From positions 6,546 through 70,545 of the forward strand of contig CAYMII010000020.1 in assembly GCA_964390565.1 (NCBI GenBank): a stretch of DNA of 64,000 bases, given 5' to 3'. The notes under the pieces were generated by a model that was not told where the DNA came from, made no database searches, and saw only the letters and a program-made list of their open reading frames with translations. Position 1 is the first letter of the stretch; every line of letters starts with the position of its first letter. Made by a program: the position numbers and the translations under genes. This document shows, one piece after another, positions 1 to 8,223 of this stretch. This DNA comes from UBA8529 sp964390565 (GTDB lineage: Bacteria > Bacteroidota > Bacteroidia > Bacteroidales > Tenuifilaceae).

Positions 1-1
1 C

Positions 2-289
2 CGGCTCGAGCGTCTTTACGAAGAGACAGCCAAAGTTTTCAAGAAATCTGGAGTTGTTGTTGAGCTTAACACAAGTGGGCGAATTAAACCTTGTCAGGAA
101 TTTTACCCCTCGGCCGTTTTTCTTGAGAAACTGGCAAAATACAAAGTGCCTATCTGCCTTGGCTCAGATGCTCATGTTGAGCAAAACATCGGTCAATTCT
201 TTGATGAGGCTATATCAGAACTAAAAGCTTTAGGGTATAAAGAGATCGTAAAGTTTACAAAGCGAAAAAGGGAGGCTCAGCGGATATAA
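2..289 (+). CDS. PHP-domain phosphatase, histidinol-phosphatase-like (C-terminal part)
   Basis: The reading frame is open from the window edge to TAA at 287-289 and gives about 95 residues. It contains VELNTSG followed by CLGSDAH, the arrangement in the last metal-binding part of PHP-domain phosphoesterases such as HisK-type histidinol-phosphatase, where the final Asp and His bind the metal centre. The tail (GYKEIVKFTKRKR) is also typical of that family. The N-terminal two thirds lie outside the window, so the exact substrate (histidinol phosphate or another phosphoester) cannot be settled. It ends 22 bases before the convergent acetyltransferase gene. Confidence 0.75.
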   Translation, partial: RLERLYEETAKVFKKSGVVVELNTSGRIKPCQEFYPSAVFLEKLAKYKVPICLGSDAHVEQNIGQFFDEAISELKALGYKEIVKFTKRKREAQRI

Positions 290-311
290 CTTCAATTTAG
301 GGGTGCAAAAG

Positions 312-857
312 TTACTCCTTCCACTCGCTTCTTAAAACTGCATAAATCAAATCATCAAGCCATTCACCATCTAGAAAAATGCTCTCTTTGAAGTGCGCTT
401 CTTTCCTAAATCCTAACTTTTCAACTAATCTAATTGATCCTTCGTTCCTAGGATCGATTGATGCAATTATGCGGTGCTTACCAAGAGTATTAAAAAGATA
501 TCGAAAAATTTCCGAAAGAGCTTCAGAAGCATAGCCATGCTTTTGGTAGTTTTTATCGATGGTACAACCTATCTCAACTTGTTTGTTATTTGGACCAAAG
601 AAATGTAGCCCAACGTCGCCAATTAATGCCCCATCATCTTTTTTAATTATTACATATTGGAACCAGGTTCCATTAATATCTATAACAGGAGAAACCCTAT
701 TATCGATGAAACTAACAACATCATCAACGGTTTTAGGAATCCAACCCTGATACTTATTTGTAAGGGCATCGGAGCGATAACGAAACACAGATTCTGCATC
801 ACTTTTATGAATGGGGCGTAAAAGCAAGCGCTCAGTGTTTAGTGTAATATTGTCCAT
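312..857 (-). CDS. GNAT family N-acetyltransferase (RimJ/RimL type)
   Basis: A 181-residue protein of normal length for the RimJ/RimL (Acetyltransf_3) branch. It opens with the usual beta strand (LNTERLLLRPIHKSDAESVF). Further on it has the acetyl-CoA-binding region (EIGCTIDKNYQKHGYASEAL) and the late motif with an Asn and Leu-Gly-Phe (NEGSIRLVEKLGFRKEA). Members acetylate protein N-termini, small amines or antibiotics using acetyl-CoA in the cytoplasm, and the substrate cannot be predicted here. It appears to be monocistronic; the nearest upstream gene on the same strand starts over 2.3 kb away. Confidence 0.85.
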   Translation of the reverse strand: MDNITLNTERLLLRPIHKSDAESVFRYRSDALTNKYQGWIPKTVDDVVSFIDNRVSPVIDINGTWFQYVIIKKDDGALIGDVGLHFFGPNNKQVEIGCTIDKNYQKHGYASEALSEIFRYLFNTLGKHRIIASIDPRNEGSIRLVEKLGFRKEAHFKESIFLDGEWLDDLIYAVLRSEWKE

Positions 858-888
858 TGCAAAAAATCTCTAATAGAAAGGGATTTGG

Positions 889-3192
889 TTAAACTCTAAA
901 TCCTAAAACAAGGATATCATCAACCTGCTTTTGGTTGCCCATGTAGGTATCGAGGGTTTGAGAAAGCACCTTCTTTTGTTCGGGCAAGGTCATGTGCTGT
1001 AGGTTGATTAACAACTTTTTAAAATTTGCCAACAAGAATTTGTAATTCTTCTCGCCGCCAAACTGATCGCAATAACCATCGGATAACATGTATATCGTAT
1101 CGGTTTCAGAAAGCGTAAACCGATGAGTTCTAAATGGCAATTCACCTACAACGTAGTATCCAATTGGCATTTTATCGCCTTTTATCTCGAATAAATCGAA
1201 ACTATCGGAGCTAACTGTATCATCAAAATATTCTAGCACCTTTGCCTCGCAATTTTTATTACGACAAATAATGATTGGCATGAACGCACCCGCATATTCT
1301 AAGGTTCTATCTTTTCTATCAATAATTGCCAAGGACATATCTAAACCATCAACGGAATCGCCTTCGTTTCCTGTCTGATTTAGCGAAGCGATAATTAAAC
1401 TGCGTAACTTAAATAGAATATCTCCTGCTTCAACATTTTGTGCAGTTGCTGTTAACTCCTTTAGAAGTGTGATACTAAGCATGCTCATAAACGCTCCAGG
1501 AACACCATGTCCCGTACAATCAGCCGTAGCAACTACAAGTCGCCCATCGTTCAATTCCGAAACCCAATAAAAATCGCCACTTACGATATTCTTTGGTTTA
1601 TATAGAATAAAATGCTCTTTTAACAATTTAGAAATTGTAGTATCGCGAGGGAAAACGGCCGATTGAATTCGGCTAGCGTACCTAATGCTATCGGTTATCA
1701 ACTTTTGTTGCTCAGCAATTTGGTCGCGCTGGCGGGTTGCCAAATCGCGCTGAGCCTCAATCTCCCTCTTTTGCTCCTCGATTTCCTCCTTTTGAACAGT
1801 AAGCACTTGGTTGGTCTTTTTCTTCTCTTTATAGTAATAGAAAATTACACCTGCAAGGAGTAGTGTTAGAACAAGCGCAATGGTTGTAAACACCGTAAAC
1901 ATCTGCTGCCTTTCGAGTTTAGCCTGTTGAACGGCATCGCGCTGCTTTGCAATAAGCTCTTTTTCTTTTTCGCGCTTATCAAAATCGTACTGCATTTCGA
2001 GGCGAGCAATCTCACTTGAGTTTATGCTGTCTTTTAAAGCTGAAAAAAGAGTTTGATATTGCAAGGCTTTGGGGTAATTTTTCAATTTTATTTGAGCCTT
2101 CGAAAGGCTTAAATAAGAATCTTTAATATCCGAAAGCAAACGATGCTTCTGAGCAATCTCTAAACCTTGATCGATATAGTAAATTCCTTGGTAAAGGTTA
2201 TTTTTTAGAATTAATGACTCACCTAAATATCGATAAAGTAACGATAAATCTAAGCTATCGTCCACTTGCCTTTTAAGTTCTAAAGCGCGATTTAAATCCT
2301 TTTCGGCATTTACCAAATCGCCTTTCTCAAAACAAATTATACCAAGCGATAGATGGTTTGCTGCTTGACCCTGAATATTATGGTTATGGGTATTGATTTC
2401 GAGAACCTTCTGAATATTCTCTATCGCCCTATCGTAATACCCAAGTTTATGATAGATGCTTCCTAGCTCCGAAAGCGAAAGAGTTACTCCGGTTGAACTA
2501 CCCTTGCGTTGCTCAATCTCCTTGTATTTCTCAAGCGCAGGTTCTGCATATTGCTTTGCCTTTTCATATAACCCCAAACGTTTAAAAAGACGTGCGATAC
2601 TAAGCGATGTCCAAGCGATTCCCTCCTTATCATCGAGTTTTTCGTAAATAGCAAGAGCCTCAAGGAAATACTCAATCGATTTTTGATAGCTTCCAAAAAG
2701 ATTATAAACTGATCCAAGATTACCTAATGAACGTGCAATTTCTAATTTATTATCAAGTTGTTGATTAATCAATAAAGCCTCTTTATAGGAATCAAAAGCC
2801 TGAATGTTGTTGCTTTTAAGCTGAAATACATTGCCCAATCGGTTCAATCCCATAGCAACCCAATCGTTAAGGCTATTTTGACGTGCTATTTGGAGCGATT
2901 TGCTTAAATGATCAATTGCTAAATCAAAATCATTCCTGCTATAAAAGCAATAGCCCAGCAGGTGCTCAGCCCTAACAATATAAATTGTACTCTTCAGTTC
3001 AGTGGATATTTTTAATGCTTCACTCGCAATAATAACGGCCGAGTCAGGATTCTGAACTCTGAGTTTCTCGCATTTATCAAATAGCAACAATAATCTTTTC
3101 TCTTTGGGATTATCAACCAAATTATCTGAAAAGATATTACCCGAAAAAACAAGCGATAGAAAAATGCTAAGAAGAACCCTATAAACTTTCAT
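889..3192 (-). CDS. TPR-repeat, membrane-anchored SpoIIE-type serine phosphatase
   Basis: From ATG 3192 the protein is 767 residues and begins with a signal peptide (MKVYRVLLSIFLSLVFSG). An in-frame TTG at 3231 would put 13 residues before it, so the ATG is preferred. A series of TPR repeats covers about residues 40-400, with one membrane segment near 430-450 (TIALVLTLLLAGVIFYY). A coiled coil follows at about 455-515, then a PP2C/SpoIIE phosphatase domain with SGDFYW and ADCTGHGVPGAFMSM metal-binding motifs. The architecture suggests periplasmic TPR sensing coupled to cytoplasmic phosphoserine phosphatase activity, perhaps on an anti-sigma antagonist. It is divergent from the dCache sensor at 3413. 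No cognate anti-sigma factor is nearby. Confidence 0.85.
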   Translation of the reverse strand: MKVYRVLLSIFLSLVFSGNIFSDNLVDNPKEKRLLLLFDKCEKLRVQNPDSAVIIASEALKISTELKSTIYIVRAEHLLGYCFYSRNDFDLAIDHLSKSLQIARQNSLNDWVAMGLNRLGNVFQLKSNNIQAFDSYKEALLINQQLDNKLEIARSLGNLGSVYNLFGSYQKSIEYFLEALAIYEKLDDKEGIAWTSLSIARLFKRLGLYEKAKQYAEPALEKYKEIEQRKGSSTGVTLSLSELGSIYHKLGYYDRAIENIQKVLEINTHNHNIQGQAANHLSLGIICFEKGDLVNAEKDLNRALELKRQVDDSLDLSLLYRYLGESLILKNNLYQGIYYIDQGLEIAQKHRLLSDIKDSYLSLSKAQIKLKNYPKALQYQTLFSALKDSINSSEIARLEMQYDFDKREKEKELIAKQRDAVQQAKLERQQMFTVFTTIALVLTLLLAGVIFYYYKEKKKTNQVLTVQKEEIEEQKREIEAQRDLATRQRDQIAEQQKLITDSIRYASRIQSAVFPRDTTISKLLKEHFILYKPKNIVSGDFYWVSELNDGRLVVATADCTGHGVPGAFMSMLSITLLKELTATAQNVEAGDILFKLRSLIIASLNQTGNEGDSVDGLDMSLAIIDRKDRTLEYAGAFMPIIICRNKNCEAKVLEYFDDTVSSDSFDLFEIKGDKMPIGYYVVGELPFRTHRFTLSETDTIYMLSDGYCDQFGGEKNYKFLLANFKKLLINLQHMTLPEQKKVLSQTLDTYMGNQKQVDDILVLGFRV

Positions 3193-3412
3193 TTTCAAAC
3201 TATTATTAATGATGAATGAAATCGTTCTCAAACTTACCTGTTAAAGGTAGGGTATTACGACTAAAATTCGGAATATTAAGGGTAAAAGTTATTAAAAAGT
3301 AATTATTCTTATTCTGCCAGCTCGAAATGAATTTTATTCTTATAAAACATTTCGTATTTTTAACCGAATAAATGGGGTAGAAATCGCTAACCTATTCGTA
3401 AAATCTTCTGAT

Positions 3413-5752
3413 ATGAAAATAGAGTTTAAGAATATGATAAGAACTAAGATGTTAGTTTATGTTCTTATTACTACCATTTCTGTACTTGGCGTTGTTGGTG
3501 CATTTGTTGCTTATAGATTAAATAAAATGGCGCTTAATAATGCCATAGCAATTGCACATGGGGAAGCCCAAAAAACGGCAAATCTTGTTAAGGCTGACTT
3601 AGAACTTGATCTTGGTTTTGCTCGTGCATTTGCAAATTCGTTAAATACCTACTCAAAATATAGTAAAGAGAAACTTGATTCCACTTTTACCACCATTATT
3701 AAAAATCTAGTATTAGAGAACCCACGTTATATGACAGTTTGGTGTACGCTGGAGTACTCACTAATAGTTAAAGACTATGATAAAACTTACGGTAGGAGAT
3801 CCTATACTGGTTTCTTGAAAAATGGCGTTCCTCTAATTGAAGAAGAACAAAAAAATTTAACCGGCGATTTAACAACAAGCAACTACTACTCATCCAAAAT
3901 TCAAAATGCCGAAATGGTCTTAGATCCTTATATATTTCAACTTGAAGGGAAAGATTATTTAGCTACAACCGTTAGCGCACCAGTTCGTCGAAATGGTACA
4001 TTTCAGGGTCTTGGTGGAATCGACTTGGATTTAACCAAGTTTCAAAAAATCATCGATGAAACAAAACCATTCCCTGGCACTTTCGTTTCATTGCTTTCAA
4101 ACAACGGAACCATTATTGCCCACTCTAATAAAGACTATGTTAAAAAGACTCTGAGAGAGATTTCTCCCGAAGAGGATATTGCAAACCAAATTACCGAAAA
4201 GATTAAGCAGGGCAAGGGTCTTTCATACTATGACGATAATAGTGGCGAAAAACGACTTGTTATTTATACTCCAATTCAAGTTGGTAATACTCCTACCCCT
4301 TGGTCAGTCAGTTTATCGATTCCAGAAAGAGTTATAATGAGTGAAGCCACATCGTTACTTTTTAGTGTTTCGATCGTTGCATTTTTGGGCATTATAGTTC
4401 TTGGGGTTGTTATATGGTTAATTGCACGCTCTATAACCGAACCTCTTCAAAGAACTACTGATCTTCTTCAAAATCTTGCACAAGGTGATATTGATAAAAC
4501 CAAGAAAGTATTTGTTACAAGTGGCGATGAGATTGAGGCTATGGCAAAATCAGTTAGCAAGGTTATTGATGGCTTAAATGTTACCGAAAACTTTGCCCGC
4601 GAAATTGGCAAAGGCAACCTCGATGCGCAATACGAACTACTTGGTGAGAAAGATACTCTTGGTATTTCTCTTCTTGAGATGCAAAAAAGCCTAAAGCATT
4701 CTCACCAAATTGAGATAGAAAGAAAAATTGAAGAAGAAAAACAGAATTGGGCAACAAAGGGCATTGCTATGTTTGGCGATATACTTCGTCAGAATAACGA
4801 TAACCTTGCCGAGCTATCTTACAATATTATTAAAAATATAGTAAGCTATTCATCATCAATACAAGGCGGAATATTTATCCTAAATGATAACGATAAGGAT
4901 AACCCAGTAATCGAAATGACTGCTTGCTACGCTTACGATAGACGCAAGTTTATGGATAAGCAGATTGTTATTGGCGAAGGCTTAGTTGGAAGATGCTTTA
5001 CTGAAGGCAAGCCAATATTTATGGTTGATATTCCAAAAGATTATATAACAATCACATCTGGACTTGGAAAAGAAAACCCTCGTTGTTTGCTACTTGTTCC
5101 ATTAAAAACCAACGATGAAACCCTTGGCGTAATTGAAATAGCATCGTTTAAAGTTTACGAAAAGCATCAAATCGAATTTATTGAAAAGATTGCCGCCAGC
5201 ATTGCCTCAACCATATCGAGCGTTCGAATAAATATTCGTACTGCTGAACTCCTAGCCAAATCGCAACAACAGGCTGAGGAGATGGCTGCTCAGGAAGAAG
5301 AAATGCGTCAAAACATGGAAGAGTTGCAAGCAACTCAGGAGGAGATGGAGCGCAAGCGCCATGAGCAGGAGCTAATTCAAAAAGAACTTCGCGAAGACAA
5401 ATCGCTTCTCGATTCTCTTCTTCAAAACTCTCCAGATTACATTTTCCAAAAAGATATTAGCGGCAAGTACGTTCATGTTAGCAACTCAATGCTAAGCCTA
5501 TTCAACGCATTCAGCCCCGAGGAGGTAATCGGATTATCCGATTTCGATTTGTTGGATAGAGATCAAGCAGCAAGAACTTACCGCGATGAGCAGGATGTTA
5601 TTAGAACTAAATCACCAATCATTAATAAGGTTTACGATGTAGTTTTTAGCGATGGTGAGCACAGAATTGCGGTAACAATCCTTCCATTGGTTGATGAAAA
5701 TGATAATATTAATGGAGTGCTAGGTGTAACTAAGATTATAACGAATTTATAA
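3413..5752 (+). CDS. dCache-HAMP-GAF-PAS transmembrane sensor without an output domain
   Basis: A 779-residue protein. Membrane segments lie near residues 13-33 and 312-339, enclosing a periplasmic dCache-like ligand-binding domain (about 40-305, with PYIFQLEGKDYLATTVSAPV). HAMP (about 340-395), a linker and a GAF domain (about 470-600) follow. Then come a Glu/Gln-rich coiled coil (AAQEEEMRQNMEELQATQEE) and a final PAS domain. No histidine kinase, cyclase, GGDEF or methyl-accepting signalling domain is visible. A close paralogue with the same order lies at 57907-60198. Ligands of dCache domains are often amino acids or carboxylates; the partner is unknown. It is divergent from a SpoIIE phosphatase gene. 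Confidence 0.85.
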   Translation: MKIEFKNMIRTKMLVYVLITTISVLGVVGAFVAYRLNKMALNNAIAIAHGEAQKTANLVKADLELDLGFARAFANSLNTYSKYSKEKLDSTFTTIIKNLVLENPRYMTVWCTLEYSLIVKDYDKTYGRRSYTGFLKNGVPLIEEEQKNLTGDLTTSNYYSSKIQNAEMVLDPYIFQLEGKDYLATTVSAPVRRNGTFQGLGGIDLDLTKFQKIIDETKPFPGTFVSLLSNNGTIIAHSNKDYVKKTLREISPEEDIANQITEKIKQGKGLSYYDDNSGEKRLVIYTPIQVGNTPTPWSVSLSIPERVIMSEATSLLFSVSIVAFLGIIVLGVVIWLIARSITEPLQRTTDLLQNLAQGDIDKTKKVFVTSGDEIEAMAKSVSKVIDGLNVTENFAREIGKGNLDAQYELLGEKDTLGISLLEMQKSLKHSHQIEIERKIEEEKQNWATKGIAMFGDILRQNNDNLAELSYNIIKNIVSYSSSIQGGIFILNDNDKDNPVIEMTACYAYDRRKFMDKQIVIGEGLVGRCFTEGKPIFMVDIPKDYITITSGLGKENPRCLLLVPLKTNDETLGVIEIASFKVYEKHQIEFIEKIAASIASTISSVRINIRTAELLAKSQQQAEEMAAQEEEMRQNMEELQATQEEMERKRHEQELIQKELREDKSLLDSLLQNSPDYIFQKDISGKYVHVSNSMLSLFNAFSPEEVIGLSDFDLLDRDQAARTYRDEQDVIRTKSPIINKVYDVVFSDGEHRIAVTILPLVDENDNINGVLGVTKIITNL

Positions 5753-5771
5753 ATCACTCTACATAAAAAGA

Positions 5772-5799
5772 AAAGGGCTATTAAATAGCCCTTTTTTTA
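5772..5799. terminator. Bidirectional rho-independent terminator between sensor and nfo
   Basis: A 9-bp stem AAAGGGCTA/TAGCCCTTT with a short loop is followed by a T run on the plus strand and preceded by an A run. It can therefore end both the sensor transcript and the convergent nfo transcript. The nfo stop codon lies inside the T run. Confidence 0.85.
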
Positions 5800-6639
5800 T
5801 TTTACAAAGGATTTTAGTAGACTTATCTCTTCTTTCCAAATTGTTTCATCAGGCGTTTCAAGAATAAGTGGAATATTATCGAAGCGAGAATCGCCCATTA
5901 TCATTTTAAAGATATCGATACCCAAAAAGCCTTTCCCTAAACTATCGTGCCTATCGACTCGGGTTGCCAACTCCTTTTTAGAATCGTTGATGTGCATCCC
6001 TTTAAGGTATTTAAACCCGATTATTGAATCGAATTTGGCAAATGTATCCTTAAATCCTTTCTCGGTTTTAATATCGTATCCAGCAGTATAAGCATGACAG
6101 GTATCAATACAAACCCCAACTCTGGTTTTATCCTCAACGTTATCGATTATGACCTTTAATTGCTCAAAAGTAAAGCCAAGGTTACTTCCTTGCCCCGAAG
6201 TGTTTTCAATAACAGCAATTACCCCTTTGGTTTTATCGAGAGCGATATTGACACTTTCAGCAATCAGCTTTAAACAGACTTCATCGCTTATCTTGCCTAA
6301 AGAACTGCCAGGATGAAAATTGAGCCTATCGAGGCCTAGCTGCTCGCAACGCTGCATTTCATCAATAAACGCTTCGCGTGATTTATCTAACCCCTCTTTT
6401 TCAGGATGGCCAAGGTTGATCAAATAGCTATCGTGCGGTAATACCTGAAAAGGTTGATATCCATATAGTTCGCAATTCTTCTTAAACTTTGATATGCTAT
6501 CCTTTGTTAGCGGCGCAGCCTTCCACTGACGCTGATTTTTGGTAAATAACGCAAATGCGGTTGCGCCTATCTCATGCGCATTTATAGGGGCATTTTCAAC
6601 CCCTCCCGATGCGCTAACGTGAGCTCCAATGTATTTCAT
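5797..6639 (-). CDS. nfo: Endonuclease IV (AP endonuclease)
   Basis: 280 residues, the usual length of Nfo. This TIM-barrel, three-zinc enzyme cuts DNA 5' of abasic sites in base excision repair. Metal-ligand motifs are present: GAHVSASGG at the N-terminus, HPGSS near residue 110, ENTSGQG near 145, CIDTCHAYTAGYD near 177-189 and HINDSKKELATRVDRHDSLG near 217-236. The start ATG at 6639 fits the family N-terminus (MKYIGAHVSASGG). It appears to be monocistronic and shares a bidirectional terminator with the convergent gene. Confidence 0.96.
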   Translation of the reverse strand: MKYIGAHVSASGGVENAPINAHEIGATAFALFTKNQRQWKAAPLTKDSISKFKKNCELYGYQPFQVLPHDSYLINLGHPEKEGLDKSREAFIDEMQRCEQLGLDRLNFHPGSSLGKISDEVCLKLIAESVNIALDKTKGVIAVIENTSGQGSNLGFTFEQLKVIIDNVEDKTRVGVCIDTCHAYTAGYDIKTEKGFKDTFAKFDSIIGFKYLKGMHINDSKKELATRVDRHDSLGKGFLGIDIFKMIMGDSRFDNIPLILETPDETIWKEEISLLKSFVK

Positions 6640-6733
6640 GTGATATTGTCAGTTTAAACAAAACTACAAATATTTTAGATGCAATAATAACATCAAATGA
6701 TTGCTAATGTTTTAAAACAAATAGTTATCGATG

Positions 6734-6741
6734 TATCTTTG
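6734..6741 (+). promoter_or_regulatory. -7 promoter box for the 6757 gene
   Basis: TATCTTTG is an exact match to the Bacteroidota -7 element TAnnTTTG. It lies 15 bases before ATG 6757, which argues for that start rather than an in-frame ATG at 6697 upstream of the box. No clear -33 TTG was seen at the right distance. Confidence 0.6.
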
Positions 6742-6756
6742 CAAAAAACAACTACT

Positions 6757-7110
6757 ATGACTCACGATATATCAGGCAAATGGAAGTTCATCGAGGAGTT
6801 TGAATGCGGAACCGACGAGGGATACGCCTATTTAACACAAGAAGGCGAAATTATTAATGGGTATTTAGAGTATAAAGAGTCGATTGAGGATGAAGAGCCA
6901 TTTATGGTTAAACAGGTGGTTTCGGGAACCATTCACAACAACCAAATAAACCTAAAAGGTGATATTGTTACCTCTCCTGATGGTTCGCCTATTACAGATT
7001 ACAACCTCGACACAATGCAGGGAACTTTAACCCACGAAGGTAAAATAGTTGGACACAGCTTCGATAGCGAAGATATTTGCGGGGTATTTGTAATGGAAAG
7101 AGTAAAATAG
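6757..7110 (+). CDS. Hypothetical protein, possibly beta-rich
   Basis: 117 residues from ATG 6757 (MTHDISGKWKF). An in-frame ATG at 6697 would add 20 residues, but the promoter box at 6734 lies between the two, so the shorter form is chosen. There is no signal peptide or membrane segment. The sequence is acidic, with alternating strands around GYAYLTQEGEIINGYLEY, resembling small lipocalin-like or DUF-type beta proteins. No catalytic motif was recognised. The stop is adjacent to the convergent gene at 7112. Confidence 0.65.
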   Translation: MTHDISGKWKFIEEFECGTDEGYAYLTQEGEIINGYLEYKESIEDEEPFMVKQVVSGTIHNNQINLKGDIVTSPDGSPITDYNLDTMQGTLTHEGKIVGHSFDSEDICGVFVMERVK

Positions 7111-7111
7111 T

Positions 7112-7513
7112 TTACTTATCCCAAGACATTAGAAGGGTTTTGAAGTTCTCGATTTTAACCAAATAGTAAATTGTCCAAAGGATAATCCAGCTAAATGCAA
7201 TAATCAAGTAACACAGAGCTAATAACGGTATTTTATCATTATCACTTCCAAAAGTAACATAAGTAAAGAGTAACAAATAAAGTAATGACATAATTGTATT
7301 GAACACTATAGAACTTTTAATACTCATACTCCATACACCGGTGAGCATATTGTAACCTAATAATTTATCGGTTATTAAAACGCGACCATCCTCTGTTTCA
7401 TTAATTTTAATCTGAACTGTAGAATCAAGTTTAACAATAATTTCACCGTATTGCTCCTTAACCTGATAATTGTATTTTTTTAGTTTTGATTTTAGTTCTT
7501 CTCTGTTAATCAT
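7112..7513 (-). CDS. Hypothetical two-helix membrane protein
   Basis: 133 residues. The first 55 or so are soluble (KLKKYNYQVKEQYGEIIVKL). Two hydrophobic segments follow, around residues 68-88 (SSIVFNTIMSLLYLLLFTYVTF) and 97-118 (LLALCYLIIAFSWIILWTIYYLV). No family was recognised. Transcription may come from its own promoter, because a terminator-like hairpin separates it from the thioredoxin-like gene upstream on the same strand. Confidence 0.6.
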   Translation of the reverse strand: MINREELKSKLKKYNYQVKEQYGEIIVKLDSTVQIKINETEDGRVLITDKLLGYNMLTGVWSMSIKSSIVFNTIMSLLYLLLFTYVTFGSDNDKIPLLALCYLIIAFSWIILWTIYYLVKIENFKTLLMSWDK

Positions 7514-7542
7514 ATGCCACTTTTATTAGGTAATTAGTAAAA

Positions 7543-7583
7543 ATAACAAAAAAAGGCGTAAAACCATTAGATTTTACGCCTTT
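7543..7583 (-). terminator. Rho-independent terminator after the thioredoxin-like gene
   Basis: A 12-bp perfect stem, AAAGGCGTAAAA at 7552-7563 with TTTTACGCCTTT at 7572-7583, is followed on the minus strand by a T-rich tail (TTTTTGTTATTTTT). Confidence 0.85.
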
Positions 7584-7600
7584 GATAACTTAAGAAGTTC

Positions 7601-8092
7601 TTATTTATCTGGATAGTTCTTTGGATCTAACGCTTTAAAATTCCACTGTTTTAGGAATATCGATACTTTCTTAGGGTCGTAGCCTTTATCCAACTCTAAA
7701 AAACCTGAATCTTGGGTGTGAAGTAGTTTTCCACTACCATCTAAAACAAGAAATACAGGAAAACCAAATCGCTGAGGATTTTGATAAGTTTTTAAAACAT
7801 CAAGATTCTTATTCTCCTTGCTATAGTTCAAAAGGACATATACATAATCAGCCTTTATTAAAGAGTCGATTTTGGGATCGGTTGTAGCCATTTTATGAAA
7901 CTTGATGCACCATGAGCACCAGTTTCCGCCAACTTGAACTAGAACATGCTTATTCTCGGCTTTTGCCTTAGCAATAGCATTCTTTAAATCGGCCTTGGCA
8001 TCAGCATTTGGGTTGTACGCGTTTGGCTTCTCCTGCGCAAATAGAATCATAGCAGCAAGGATAAGAACAGATGTTAAAATTGATCCTTTCAT
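7601..8092 (-). CDS. Exported thioredoxin-fold protein with CSWC motif
   Basis: 163 residues with an N-terminal signal peptide (MKGSILTSVLILAAMILFAQE) and a thioredoxin-like domain of the Thioredoxin_7/DsbD-gamma type. The active-site motif is GGNWCSWCIKFHKM at about residues 55-68. A later segment, FGFPVFLVLDGSGKLL, carries the cis-Pro usual in thioredoxin folds. It probably acts in the periplasm as a disulfide reductase or holder. It is followed by its own terminator, and no maturation genes lie beside it to indicate a client. Confidence 0.8.
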   Translation of the reverse strand: MKGSILTSVLILAAMILFAQEKPNAYNPNADAKADLKNAIAKAKAENKHVLVQVGGNWCSWCIKFHKMATTDPKIDSLIKADYVYVLLNYSKENKNLDVLKTYQNPQRFGFPVFLVLDGSGKLLHTQDSGFLELDKGYDPKKVSIFLKQWNFKALDPKNYPDK

Positions 8093-8175
8093 AATTGATA
8101 TTATTGATTATACTATTTCAAACATTCTAAAATATAGATTATATCAACGAGTAAAGGTTTAACTATTTTACAAAT

Positions 8176-8206
8176 AAAAAACCCGCGAAGAATTTCGCGG
8201 GTTTTA
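8176..8206 (-). terminator. Rho-independent terminator after the M6 protease gene
   Basis: GC-rich stem AAACCCGCGAA/TTTCGCGGGTTT. Read on the minus strand it ends in a T run (TTTTTATTTG) just after the protease stop codon. Confidence 0.85.
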
Positions 8207-8223
8207 AAGAAATGAGTTAGTAG